NCBI GenBank assembly: GCA_963573305.1
Contig: OY754336.1
Location: forward strand, 18,078,699-18,142,698
Direction: 5' to 3'
DNA: 64,000 nucleotides
DNA from: Pyrrhosoma nymphula
Lineage: Eukaryota > Arthropoda > Insecta > Odonata > Coenagrionidae
The stretch's first letter is position 1; each line of letters begins with the position of its first letter. The notes under the pieces are model-generated. The model did not search any database, was not told where the DNA came from, and saw nothing but the letters and a program-made list of their open reading frames with translations. Of the stretch, positions 46,216-58,654 are shown one piece after another. A program made the position numbers and the translations under genes.

Positions 46216-49200
46216 CCAGCCTAGGAGGGCGCTCTTCAAACAGCGCGCTTCAAATCAAACTTTTTTGGGATTTTTGGTATCTTGTACCCGCTACCTACTC
46301 CCCAGTGGTACATGGCAGCGCTCCAAACGTTAGAAAGTTCTCTCCCCGTAATTCCAGTCATTTCTCGTATTCTGTTCTAACGTAGATATGTATGTACCAG
46401 CCAACACGCATTCCGACTACTTAGGCGTTATTCTCCGCTGCCCTCAACTGAAATTACAGCGAACAAATGAAAAGCAAGCAGTTAATTTCAAAGCAAATTA
46501 TAATTCTCGTAGCCATGACACCTTTTGAAATACCTACTCAGAATGATTTAAGGTGTAAATTAATATCTCCTAAGTTCATTGACTGCTGTGCCTTTTGTTT
46601 GTCGTGCTTCATATTCCCGGATTCCCCACCGGGTCGCTAGCGCCAAACCCTGTAAGTTGGCAGCGTTAGAAGCAACGTGTTACAACAGTACAGACGTGCA
46701 ATTTTGGCCCACAGGCGTTGGAACCCCGTTACGTCAGTAGTGGAATTGGGGCATAAAAATAGAGGTCTATCTAAAAAAAAGTCTTCCTCACAGACATGCT
46801 GTGAATATTTTTCATTAATATAGGCCATTTAAAATCAATATGAGAAAGAAATATTTCGGTGTTTTTGGACGGGTTATTCGCAATCCTGTAGAGCAGCGGC
46901 GGCGAAAACAAAAGAGAACTGGTCCCCTCTCTCTAGGGTTGACGGGGGGGATTTTTCAATTTCCACCGCCGAATACAAAACGCGACGAGTCGGAAAATGA
47001 CATCATCGCCCCTCCCTCCACCATTTCCCACACCACGAGCTTTTATTTATATTATTTTTTCATTTGCCGCCGCGTCGTCGACGGCCATTTTGCTGCGGAC
47101 CGAGGATGGGAGGGGAAGAGGGTCACCACAAATTTACCTCCCCCCTTCCTTCATCCCTGGCGGCGGCTTCCACGCCATTTGCGAAAAGAAATGAAATGCG
47201 ATTTTTCCTTCACCTCCGCGGAGTCGGAGGTGGTGGGGGGGGGGGGGGGAGGGGGGAGGGGAGTCGGGTGGAATGAGGGAATGAAAAAAAAAGCGTGCAT
47301 GTCCCAACTCCGGGCCGCTGCGGAGAGCGCATAAAACTGAAGCACACGGCTTCCCAGGGAAGGGCAGGTAATAAAGCGTGTAGGGAAGAGAGGGTGGGAG
47401 GTGCGGGAGGGCGCAATTTCACGGTGGTTTGTTTTTGCGAGACCCCCCCACCACCACCCCCGGCTACACAGCCGCCCCCGCTTTCACTTTCCAATCGCGG
47501 CAAAATCCTCCGGGGAAGACACTCAGTCGTCCCGTGGAAAACAGCACCACCACCAGGATTTAATTGCAACGTCGAAGAAGTTAATCTGGTGTGTTTATTT
47601 AAAGCAATACAATACCAACGCTAATACAAACGCCGAAGCGATTCCACTGGATTCATTGTTGTTACTAGACTTGGAAGAAGACCGTGGTAACAACTATTTA
47701 TATGTTCAAGACCTGAATAAAAAATACATTTCCATAATGAGAAATAAACCTATGAAAATTGTAGCACATAAAAAGCAAATCGGTGATCTCCAAACCCCAT
47801 TATTATTCTTTACGATGTTTCCCTAACTTGGAACGACGTTCCATCAACCTCACCACTACATTCCGTACGATTGCATTTTCTGTATCTTTGTAGCATTGTA
47901 GCATTGCAGCTTTGTATCGCGACAAAAAATAATGATATATATCCATTGGAATATTTATCTGATTATAAAAATTACAGTTCACTAATTTGTCCCAGAGGAT
48001 GAAAACAAAAATTTGAATAGATTACACCATATTTTTTCTGGAAATTATTTACTGTTCACTCATTTATACTTAAAATTTCTTTCAGGTTAAAGAAACTGAT
48101 ATTAATAGAATCAAAGTTCAGAATTTAATGCAGACAGGAATAGTGTGAGTAAAATAACAATAGAAGGGCAGAACTTTCCGGATTTCACGCTTGAAAGTAA
48201 AAAAAAGTACTGCAATTGCAGTTGATAATAAGTTAACTTGCGACGGGCCCCCTTCATTCCCAAACTTCCATTGAAGAGGAGGACGTGACATCAAGTAAAT
48301 ACTCGATATTAATTTAAAAAGAAACTGTGAGATTATAACTTAGCACTTACAAAGAAAGAGTATATTCGTGGTCAAATAAATACGCCAGACCGCAGGCATA
48401 TAAAATATAAAAGCATACGTTTTTAATTTGAACCCAACTAATAGAATGTAAGAGGTAAACGCCTGGAAGATAATTATTCCCCACGTTTCAATAAGGTAAA
48501 AGCTACAAATAAACCCGTTTCATTCAACGATGCATTTCTTAATGAAATTCAATCATTGGGTTCACAGTTTTTGCAGCAAACTTGAGCAGCATGTCGGCCG
48601 GCAAAAACTAGGGGTTTCCCCACCGAGCGACCGGAATCCGCGTCCTTTCGCTGCTTAGGGAAAACTCATAGAGCAGAGCGGCAACACTGCGCGAACACAT
48701 CAGATATCGACGTCGAGAAGCATTCGGCCCATAAGTTTAAGCCTCAGCCTCCACTACACTCAATGCTCCATACTTCCAACAGGGGACACGACCGCTGCCG
48801 AGGAAACGAATGATCGAGGCCGAGTCACGGTTAGCGCGGTTAATGGACAACGAGTGGATGCTCTGTGAGTACGACGACAGCGTGCGCGGGCGGTGGAGAA
48901 AAAACTCCAGAAGGAAGACACAAGAGAGAGTGAGATCCTGCACACAGATTGAGCGGCCTGAAAAAAGTGTAAAAACGCATAAAAAGAGAGCCCCCCAATG
49001 CCTGGAGACTGTCACTCACTCGCTAATATCCAGTCATAACAATCCGTGAGCGGCATGAAATTGCCAACGCTGAGTTCGTGCCCCGAGACGAGAGGATACC
49101 ATGATTGTGCGAAGCGTTTGTTTGATGAACGGAGGACTGCCGTGCTAAAGCGTACGACAGAACGTGGCACGCGAGGCGAAAGAGCAAAGGACACGTTTGG

Positions 49201-49314
49201 AAAATGCTTATCAATCAAAGAGAGGGGTTTGAGAGAGAGGGGATGAGGAGGCAATCTGGGGACGGCGAAGGGAGACATACGTGGCGGCAAATTCAGCGCC
49301 ACTCGGCTGTAGAT
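46216..49314. other. AT-rich DNA and a GC/CpG-rich island without a recognised gene
   Basis: The island at about 46890-47560 has a G run near 47236-47250 and C runs near 47445-47460. Overlapping frames of up to 164 codons in several phases are composition-driven. A second GC-rich patch lies at 48590-49260. No domain, tRNA-like box or long repeat was recognised. Confidence 0.45.
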
Positions 49315-49880
49315 ACGTATATAAGTGTCAGATAAACTAAACTACCTCGGAATCACTGTAATCTCAGGTCTAGCCTCAAGAAAACACATGAAACACTTGC
49401 GACGCAGTGTTAAAAAGACGAAGATGTATCAAGCAAATATCTAATAAGAAGGCTCTACAATAAAAACGCGAAATAGAGATGATGCTTTTTTGCGCTGGTT
49501 AAAACAAACATCTCTCACATAAGCCGCGAACGTTTACGATCCTGCACAGAAAGATTCAAGACGAGAAAAGAAACGTAAGAAAGCAGCACGTTTCGTTAGC
49601 AAATGCTACGAGCGAATAGAAACTGTTTAACAGCTGATGTAAGGACTATCATACGTTGTGAGTCGCCGGAAACTCGGGAAGATACACGCTAGATTACGAT
49701 TACTTGAACAATTCAAATAAGGCGAATTTTAAGGATGACACAGAGTATAATTTTGTCCCTAGCACTACATCTCTAGAATCGATCGAAGTTACAAAATAAA
49801 AGAGACACAGCCGAGATGATAGGTACAAAAATTCCTTCTTCCCACGCACCAAAAAGGACTTCAGCAAAAACAGAGCGATA
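49315..49880 (+). pseudogene. CR1/L2/jockey-like LINE reverse transcriptase relic
   Basis: One plus-strand frame, interrupted by about a dozen stops, reads NYLGITVISGLASRKHMKH, then NVYDPAQKDSRREKKRKKAA, RFVSKCYERIETV, HARLRLLEQFK and HYISRIDRSYKIKETQPR. A frameshift then gives KNSFFPRT. These correspond in order to the post-catalytic region of jockey/CR1/L2-type ORF2: Y-L-G-x-x-x-x-x-x-L, V-W-D-P-H-x-x-x-D-I, A-A-R-F-V-x-N-R-Y, A-R-L-x-x-L-Y-K, Y-I-S-R-x-D-x-x-Y-K-I-R and N-S-F-F-P-R-T-I. The catalytic half is absent. It is an old, neutral-looking copy and cannot be seen as a long open frame. Confidence 0.8.
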
Positions 49881-51053
49881 CATTAAGAAACACTGTAAAC
49901 ACACAGTTCCCTTCCGTCCTTTACCTCTCCCCGATTCCTTTTCTCAATTACCTTCCCTTTTCATAGCTGGTGTTCTAACACCCCCTACGACATGTCCCCG
50001 CGTGTATGAGCATGATTTCACGCAGACGAATTCGATAGCTTAGATTGCGGCGCCATGAAAACAATGCCTTCCTTGAGAGGCAATCAAAAAAGATAAGACT
50101 AAAAGGAATATGCTGCCTTACACTGTGGAATAATCATAGAAAATTCAGTCAGTCCGAAGTCATCTCGGATTACCGCCAATGCGAATCGTGAGTGATAAAA
50201 TTCTAGTATATGGTACTTCAAAGACACACAGATGAGACTTCCATGAAGAATTATGAAACCGACCGACGAAAATTCAAAACTCTATTGAAAGATGTCAATC
50301 AAGCTATTTTTTATATAGGGTGACACTGTGCTCTAAGAACGTGGAATGAATTGATACTTCATTCAGTTTCTTCCACGTCAGCCACAAGTGAACATAAAAC
50401 AGCGATTACGCTAGAGCCAGAACAAAAGACTCCGTCGAAAAGAATCCCCCGAACGATACAACGTCACGAGTCAACTACGGATGAAGTGACTCAGCGCATC
50501 GGGCTGGGGCCCACGGGAATTCCAGTCAGGTGCCAAGGGTAAAGGGCACCGCTCCTTCCCTTTGTGTCGCGCCGGCGATTTGATCGCTTCATAGCCGCTT
50601 AGGTGAGACCCTCTCGACTGCACCTAATTAAGGCCACACATCCAGGGCGGACGGACCTTTCCGCGTCGTCGCCATAAAAACACCGCGCCATGAGTGGCGA
50701 GGAAAAAAGGACGCAGGCGATGAAAAATGGCTGCATTATCCAGCTTCGGCCACAAAAGCGCGCTCTCGCCAGAAATCCAGGCTCCTGCAGAAAAAGTGGA
50801 CGGAGGGTGAGATTATGCCTCAATCCAGCATGAGGGCGAAAATATAATGCTCCGAGAGCGAAGTATACTTCACCGCACACATCCAAGCCCGGTGTCGTAA
50901 TGTGGATAGGTATAGGTATGCTGGCCGGCTGGCTTCGTTCATAATTTCACGCAAACTTTTTCAGTTATAAGAAACGGTTTCGGGCGTAACTTTGAGGAAG
51001 TCCTTCATACTAATACATTTTGACGAGGTTTCGAGTTTCGAGACAGCTTTTAC
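49881..51053. other. No recognised feature
   Basis: Mixed DNA with a GC-richer patch at 50490-50900. The tail of the LINE relic may extend slightly past 49880 but cannot be traced further. Confidence 0.4.
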
Positions 51054-51079
51054 CTGATGATGCCACTCTGCAACGAAAC
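51054..51079 (+). repeat. Hammerhead-core-like motif
   Basis: CTGATGA is followed by TGC-CACTCT-GCA (a 3-bp stem with a 6-base loop), then ACGAAAC. It has the same CUGANGA / hairpin / GAAAC order as 29199-29225 and 63713-63739. Directly upstream, GAGGTTTCGAGTTTCGAGAC carries a GAAAC-like motif on the other strand. No catalytic-site GUH or stem I partner was found, so it is at best a relic. Confidence 0.45.
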
Positions 51080-52668
51080 CATGGTCGAGGAAAATAAAAT
51101 TATATGTGGAAAGGCCTGTGTCAAAACTTTGTCAAAATATCTATAATTTAGCATAATTATGATACATATTTATTTTATTCTGCAATCCGCCAACGGGACG
51201 AGTGGCAAGGGGTGTTAGGAGATCATACATGGAAAAGAGAGGGGAAAAAGGAATTGGGAGAGGACGAACGTGAACAAAGGAGTGTTTTACTGCCCCGCTA
51301 TGTTTTTGCTATATTCACCAATAGAATATAGAAAGACGGAACTTTGTACCTATATCAGTCCGGCAGTGTATCTCCTTTATTTTGCTACTTTTATCAGTTC
51401 TAGAGATATATAAAAGGGGTTAAAATGATGTCCACCATGGCATCCTGAAACTAGCGTTATCTTATTATTTCAAATAATACTGGACAAATGAGTAGCCCCC
51501 GAGTCTCTATTGGCTCTCAACCTAATCCTTCAAAAAAAATAACCCGAACCGAGAATCAAAGAAACGTATCTTAGGCTTACCGGGAGAATGCGTAGACCAC
51601 TACTCTACAAAGACTTCATTAGATAGTATAACATTGACTGTGAATGATGTCAGCGTCGACGGCTCGGACACATACAAGAATCATTGAGAGCCATAACATG
51701 TCGACACTTATGAATACAGGTATTCCCCAAGGCTCTTTGGATTTCAGAATGGTTACCAAACGTATTTTATGAATGTTTGAGCGCGTTTAAGTCAATAAAC
51801 AGTTTCCAAGCTTAGTTTTCTGCGTAAGTTTGCAAAAAGTAAAATAAAACACTTATTTTCAACGCCGGACAGTTATGCGCCCACATAACTGTTGTAGCTC
51901 GAACGTTTCACAAACTTTTCTTTGGGGCGTTATAGATTCGGTGGGTGAGTCACTAAACCAATGATCGGACGTCAATACTCCACATTCCGCCGTTTTCATG
52001 TCGCCATGTTCATTTCTGAGAATTTCCGGCATCCCGCAGGTTGTTTCATATGATTTTCTAGATATTGCCTTCTCTCCTGTTCATCAGTTGCAATTTTTAT
52101 GGGGCCTTCTCACATTGAGAAATTTCCTACAGGAAATACTCATACTACTCTACATATGACCATTGATAGAAAATTTCATCTCTTTCTTCATTCTCTGTTT
52201 AATCGAGCTAATTAATTTTCAGCATAATCTACTAGAACCGTTCATATTTATTAAGGGATGTCTCTTTTCCCATTTTACTCATTTCTACGCCTAAAACATC
52301 AACATAAAGCAACAATCCCAATATCGGTCTGAAGTAAATGTGATAAGAGAAATTAGTAAACATCGACAAAGAAACTGCAAATATTTTCGCAAAAATGAGC
52401 AGGGAGGGGGGCAAGGTGACCCAATTTTAAGCGGCAACGTGAATCGGCAGTAAAATAAAATGAAACAAAAGACTGCAAGAGGGCACGTGCGGAGAAACCC
52501 TTATACCCCCCCGCGGAGACCCAGGGTGCAACTTAAGGGTCGAGACCTTGGGAGCAACAGATAACCGACGGGAAATAAAAACCAAGAGAGGGGGAGAAAG
52601 ACACGCGATTCGGCGGAATCGCGAGTATGTTCAACACGCGAACGTACGCCAACACTCATTGAAGAAAA
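51080..52668. other. AT-rich DNA; one tRNA-like fragment
   Basis: Contains the tRNA-like element at 51541-51618 (listed separately) and a GC-richer patch at 52490-52668. No gene-like frame. Confidence 0.4.
51541..51618 (-). repeat. tRNA-like SINE head
   Basis: On the minus strand AGAGTAGTGGTCTACGCATT (A box with D-loop GTGGT) is followed by TCTCCCGGTAAGCC and then GTTTCTTTGATTCTCGG, a weak B box. A run of 8 T comes directly after it (51533-51540 on the plus strand as A), as expected for a Pol III stop or SINE body start. The head resembles that of the composite repeat family. Confidence 0.45.
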
Positions 52669-54220
52669 GGCCGTGTTCCATTGCATTATTATGCGCCCTT
52701 CGCACCCTTATCCGCTCTTTACGATAGTCACTTTTCTGTCGCGACGTCACGTAGTGCTGTTCCATTCCGAATGTTGAGAAGAGCGCAAGGGCGCAGAGCA
52801 GGAAAGAGTTCCACCATGCTCCCTTATGCGCCCTAAACCATTGAGCTACGCTAGATCGGGACTTTAACAGCTATAATGAAGATTTTTTTAAAGCTTACAC
52901 CACGGAATGGAAGTAAAGAAGGAGTTTTCTTCCTATTATGAATCCTAATTAAACAATACATTTTATGAATATTTGTGTATCATTAATTTTTCCATGTAAA
53001 AATTCGAAAATTTTTTAACTTTAATCATATATTGCAAGAAAGTATAAGTGCTGGGATATATGGTGGGAAGTTGCCATATGGTATAGGAGAATGAAACTTA
53101 TTATTTCTTGGTACACACCTATATTAGTTTTCTTTGGTGAGGTAGGTATTAATTTATTGGTAAGTAAAGTATTTTTCATTTTAAAAGGTCCTTCCTCTGA
53201 AGCTGTCTTGTGTGATATGGGTTTCCGTTACGTTAGGACGTTATGGGAGCCAATCACATAGGTTTTATGGCTTCTTTGGACTTAAGATAGATATTTTAGC
53301 GATTACAATGTAATGAAACTAATCGGTCACTCCACAGGCGATAGCCTGTGATTTAGTTAACTGGGAATTTCTTGGTTTTCATTAGCCTGCGATTTGCATA
53401 TGCGGATGCGGTACATTGTGAGTGTGAATATAGACAACATAGTGAGAATATATTTATTTTGTGAGTGATATTTCGTTGTTAGGGGATGGCGAGTGAAGCT
53501 TACGGTGAAATAATGGAAATATTGCTTAAAATGGTATATTTCTTAATAATTTATTGAATTCAAGCTGGTTTTCCCGTTGAATTATATCTAATGGATATAA
53601 TTGAATCCGTAGATACTACCTTTTTGAGTTCAGGTATAGTTTTGTTGACTAGAGGTTGAATAAACAGGTAGCGGAAGGAAATAGCCATCTGATTTCAGTA
53701 CGCCATTGACTCTCTTGGCTTTAAGGTCTATGAGTTAGCATGTGCTTAGGTCTATGAGTTTGCATACGATTAATTAAATACCTAAATGGACTACAATGGA
53801 TATTTTATACAATAATAATGCGACAATTCATCGTCTCGTTTCCCGAATAAATAACAATAATCCCTCAGTTACAGCGTTCAACCAACAGTTGGTCCAACGC
53901 CAACGCATGCTGGCGAAGGGCAGGAAAATCTCTTTAGTCCGTATTTGACTGACATATCACCTTCTAAATTATCATCTAAACAACTTTCAAGCATTCGTCA
54001 ATACATGCTATATCGAACGTATTTAACAAAATTTATGCATGGTATTCATGCACCTACTCAAGTGACCACGGAATGCGTACATCAATTATTCATAGTTGTC
54101 AAATATGCCAATCGAAGACTCTGGCGCCACCTACTGAAAAGAGCAGATAAGAGCGTAGGGCATTTAAGAGCACAAGGGCGTAGAGCGTAGAGTGCACCCT
54201 ACTTGAAATGGAACACGGCC
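52669..54220. mobile_element. 1.55-kb non-autonomous DNA transposon with 14-bp TIRs
   Basis: The left end GGCCGTGTTCCATT (52669-52682) is matched exactly by AATGGAACACGGCC at the right end (54207-54220). Subterminal regions share further inverted text: GCGCCCTT/CCGCTCTTT on the left against CTACGCCCTTGTGCTCTT and ATCTGCTCTTTT on the right. A CGCCCTTGCGCTCTT unit also repeats in the left end. The interior is AT-rich. The only sizeable frame (53945-54190, 81 codons) is not a known transposase. Flanking 8-bp sequences do not obviously match, so superfamily and target-site duplication are unresolved. Confidence 0.65.
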
Positions 54221-56934
54221 AGAGATATGCCTGTCGTAAGTATGTGTACATGCTGCGGCAGCGGAACAAGGTGACAGTTGTGCCGAACATTTTAGCCGAA
54301 GGGTCCAATGCGCACACACAAGCGGAGTGACGCAGTCTTTAAAGATAGTTAGAGCTAAATATCACTTCACCTACAATTTGATGAATTTGAACTCATTTTA
54401 AGGGAAAAACTCTTATCTTTCCAAAGTTTTCAAAATAATAACCTCTTGCCTAACTACTTTTCGAGCAATTTGCCTGAACATACTAGCTGTTTTACAAAGG
54501 ACAGATTGCAGCTGGTGCGCTCCAGAGCGAGAAAATTGAAAAAATTAGGAATTTCTTACATCTAGATTTCGTCAAAAAACTAACGTTGTGTAGTTTGTAT
54601 GATTTATCAACTATTTATAAAATATAATTTACTACTCACCACATTAATTTTTACAGAATCACCAAAAAACCTTAATTTTTGAAAGAGTTAACACAGTACG
54701 GCGCGAAAAAATATGTCAAGTTAGAGACTTGGGTAGATATATTTATTAAATTAATGAGAATTTTTGTCATACACGTATAAAGATATTTTGCGCCAATAGT
54801 ACTGCAATATTTAATTCATAATTCTAACAGACTCTGAAATTAAAAAATAAAATTATAAAATGGTCTCTAGAATGACTAGGGAAATATCTCACTCAAACTG
54901 CCTCAATTCTACACTGCCGACACCTTCTCAACCTCTCAGGTTCAGTGAGATACGTTACGTTGATAACGTATTAGTATGCGTTGTCCTCTCCCCTCAGTTC
55001 CTTTGCTTACCTCTCCCACTCAAGCCTTCCCCCTCCTTGACGTCACGCTTCGAGCAAGCGACTGCCACCAAGTTTCGCTACATTGTACACACACAAAACT
55101 GAGCGCCAACTTCTACTTCTCCCGCGCGATCCACCAGCAGAACTCTCCACATCGCTCAACCCATCACTGCGCTTCATTTTTTCTCCCCTCCAACCCATCG
55201 GAACGAAGGATAATAAGTGTGACGTCTCTTCTCACGAGTTTCATCTGCCGGGCACGCCCAGGACGCGTCTCGCGTGGTGAAGGCGTATGTGAGATAAAAG
55301 GAAGAAATGAGGAGGAGAGGATGGATGAAATGAAAGAAGAAAGAAGATAGCAGGAAGCGGAGCGAATGGATGAAAGGTGTGGAAGACGCCTCTTCCTGCT
55401 ACTGCACATATCCCCGCTAGAGCTTTGGGAGGAGGAGGACCCGTGGATAATGCGGGGAGATGTGAGGGCTTGGGTGTGTGTGTGGTGATGGGGTGAAAGA
55501 TCCCGAATCGGCAAGGTTAAATCCGGGCGGGAAGAACCCACCGGGATATTTCCTCACGATTAAGGGACGCCATGAACGCCTAGACCCCATACACTCATTA
55601 CTGAACGCCGAGAATGCTTACCGTCCGCTACCCAGTCTTCAACCGCGATCACTTGCAACATAATTCAGGTCATCCAATAGGCATACCGCGATGGACAGGT
55701 TGGTAACGCCGGGCCGCGATGTCCCAGAAACCCAAAGGTCATCGCCAAGGACATGGCTGCGTAAGCCCAACAATAGATGCAAACATAGCAGTAGGAGAAC
55801 TTTAGAGGAAAACCGAAGTCTATCACAAACATTTAAACTAAAACCACATTTATTAAACCGATCCGATATCGGGGTCTAAGTAAGTTCAAGATTTCAAAAT
55901 TTTCAGATGTTTTGTAGATTTCCGGCCAATATTACGATCTGTCGAACTCACACATTCACAATACGCGCACGATATTTAATAATATAACAGAATTTCTAAA
56001 AATAGGTCGAAGTTAAAAATGATTTTCACGTTACGACACGCTAACATGCTGAATTTTATGAATGTACTAGTTTTCACAAATATTAACGATTTCAGCCAAC
56101 CATTACACTTTTTCTAAAATTTTCTTTTAATTTCACGGCCCTAAATTTCTTTAACACTTCCAGATTTTGCGAAAGTTGAAGGTCTACAGAGGACTAGATA
56201 TGAAACAGCCAGCTGTACCGTGGACACACGATTTTAACTTTCTATTTAGTACATAACAAGGGCAAGTGTCACACACCTATACACCCATGGATAAGCTCAC
56301 TACGTATTGGCTCCATGAAACGTATTCAAAGAATATGAATGGATTTATGAGGGTTACTAGCGGAGTTTATCTGACGCGAGACGATAGAGAACGAGGCGGA
56401 GATGAATGGTTGTTGGAGATGAGGTGGGTTGCCTTTAGACAGGGAATTGCCCTGGATCGCTTTGAACCTAAAGCATCAACGGAGGCAGAGAAAAAAAATA
56501 CCGAGTCATGAAATGAAACCCCTGTTCCGGTGAGTAAACGGATGAAAAGAGGGCACGAGCCAAGATCAGCGCAAAAATTCTGACATTCATTCTCGTAATT
56601 CCCGCAGAAAAGGTAATCGATAATTGGGAAAACATCCATCCATCTACATTAACTCCTTCCGTTTTCGTTGCTCCCGCGTTACATTTTCCTCTAACGAGCG
56701 GTGGCTTTCAAATATTTATTTAATTTCAAAGTGTTTTACCAATGAACATTGGCAGGTTTATGTACTTTTCCTACCAAACTACCAGATCGCAGATTTCTTC
56801 CTTTCGAACCCTATAATCACCACACACGCCTTTCTTTTCTCTCATCCTAAACCCTTCATACCTCCTGCCTTGCTTCACGGCATACTATGCCCACCCCCTA
56901 AAGCTGCCTCTTGCCAATCATCCATCTAACAACA
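54221..56934. other. No recognised feature
   Basis: AT-rich DNA around a GC-richer segment (about 55000-55560) that includes a purine-rich patch at 55290-55400. Frames of up to 125 codons there have no domain. Nothing assignable. Confidence 0.4.
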
Positions 56935-57095
56935 AAAAGCTCCTTCACTGTATCCTTCAGCCATTTCTTCTGCATCCTTCGAATTTCCTCCTCTACCTTT
57001 TTCAGCATCTGGTTCCTGTTACCACTCACCCAAGCTTATCTTCCCATTATTCCCAAGACCCACACTTCAAAAGCCTCCTAACCACGCTCAACCAC
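56935..57095 (-). pseudogene. RTE-like reverse transcriptase C-terminal fragment
   Basis: The minus strand reads E-A-F-E-V-W-V-L-G-I-M-G-R, a stop, A-W-V-S, then NQMLKKVEEEIRRMQKKW. This aligns with LESLEMWCYRRIMEIKWTEK followed by EEVMRRAGEKRSIM in the 44-kb copy, residue for residue in order and spacing. It is a short fragment with a stop codon. It belongs to the same family as the remnants at 43987 and 58655 and lies 1.5 kb from the latter in opposite orientation. Confidence 0.6.
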
Positions 57096-57189
57096 TTTCC
57101 TAAGTGAGTACTAGGAGACCAAGTGACTACCAAAAATCAAGTGAATCACAACCTCTTCTCCCACGCCGCAGACGGGATCATACGCGGAG

Positions 57190-57370
57190 GAGTTTGGAGT
57201 AACCGACCCAAGAGGCGTGGGAACGCTCTCGCGAGAGAGAGAGATGGGGAAAGGAGAGAAAGAGAGAGATGGGGAAAGGAGAGGGAGAGAGACGATGGGA
57301 GAGGATGTGTGTGCATAGGGAGAAGCGGGATTGGGCAGAGGGGGTGCGGGGCGGGGGAGGAGGTGAGCTG
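57190..57370 (+). repeat. GA-rich tract with a short tandem unit
   Basis: Nearly pure purine on the plus strand. A GAGAGATGGGGAAAGGAGA unit of about 30 bp occurs twice (about 57237-57256 and 57266-57284). The minus-strand frames here are Pro/Ser/Leu-rich artefacts. Confidence 0.8.
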
Positions 57371-58654
57371 TTCGATGGGACGGACACTGATTGACGTTAT
57401 CGTAAGCACTCATTAGTCATTATCTACGGCATGTGCTACCTGCGACACAGGTTAGACAACGGGGGAACCAGAGCAGTTGCCAAAGAATTAACAAGAGTCC
57501 ACCTGGGGAGAAGGAACACACTTGTCAAAGGGACAGTTGGGGGCGGGCGGGGGCGCTTTCTGGGAGATAGCTGGCGAGGACGAGAATGCGTCCAAGTGGT
57601 TGGATCGCGTCGGTGACACGACCAGTGGTCGTCGAGGGGCGATGCACCCATGCCTCTGCCCGCTGCCCTCGCGCAACGCTCCAGCTCAAGGGCGTACTCG
57701 ACGCCTTCACCCCGTGGAGCGGCAGCGGCTTGACGATGAGTCGACCTGCCACTCCCTTCTGGCCGCCGCACCATCCTACACTATTCTGCAGCTTTTGTCG
57801 ACCTGGTGCGGTGGCTGAAGTTTCGGGTAACAAATCTGCACCTCGTCTACAAAACCCGGCCGTGCCTGGGATAAATATACGTCGTACAGAGGCTAGAATG
57901 GTTGAACTGTTCCATAACGACGAACAAAGAGTCAGCATTTTTCACTTTAATGATGCTAAATTTCACGACTATTTTCGATGTCTTCGTTTTCAAGTCAATA
58001 ATAACTGCTGAATGCTTTTGGAGAAGTAAACTAAAGACTGATGCTTCAACAATAGAAAAACTAGGGTGCATACTACGGTGAGAGGGTATAAGTCAAAGTA
58101 AATTTCAATTCGAGCACATAAGATGGAGAGGTAGGGTTAGGAAGTGAATTTAGCATTCTTAAGAGGCATTAAAAGGAGGAAATACTAAGAGAAGTGAGGA
58201 GTAGGATAATGCAGAGAAAAGGTAATATATGAGGAATTTGTCCGACGAGTGCGGCAGAAAAACCACTGAAACCGTGCATGAAATAAAGGTTCAAAAACCG
58301 AAGATTTCTGAGGAAATTACTACGATATGGAATAAACTCAGGAGAGAAACAAAGTAGAGGAAGCGTAACTGATAGTACAATGTGACGAAACGGGAAGACT
58401 ACTAAGAATAGAAGTAAATATGTGCGCGCCACACACGAAGGTTAAAAATGCCAGGCAGAAAGAAAGGAAAAACGACTACAAATATTACACCTGAAACAGT
58501 ATGATTGTTTTCCACGTGTAATAATAGTGAAAGCATATAGAAACTATTATTTGCACGAGAAGAGATTCATTCTGGGTAGAGGGAGAAGACTTGTGTGATA
58601 GAAAAAAAGGGCTGCAAGCTCAGTCACGGAAAAGGAAACCGACGTAGAGGAAAC
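57371..58654. other. GC-rich segment then purine-rich AT DNA
   Basis: A GC/CpG-richer segment (57430-57860) carries mutually overlapping frames of up to 141 codons on both strands with no recognised domain. From 58080 the plus strand is A/G-biased and no other feature is seen. Confidence 0.4.

Noticed and set aside
46840..47624. Overlapping frames of up to 164 codons
   Set aside because: Occur in several phases on both strands through G and C runs; translations are Pro/Gly/Ser-rich with no domain.
53945..54190. 81-codon frame as a transposase for the 52.7-54.2 kb element
   Set aside because: Too short, no DDE/D or zinc-finger signature, and it runs into the terminal inverted repeat.
57430..58011. 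Overlapping 112-141-codon frames on both strands
   Set aside because: Mutually antisense, no recognised domain, GC-rich background. A real exon cannot be excluded but cannot be supported.
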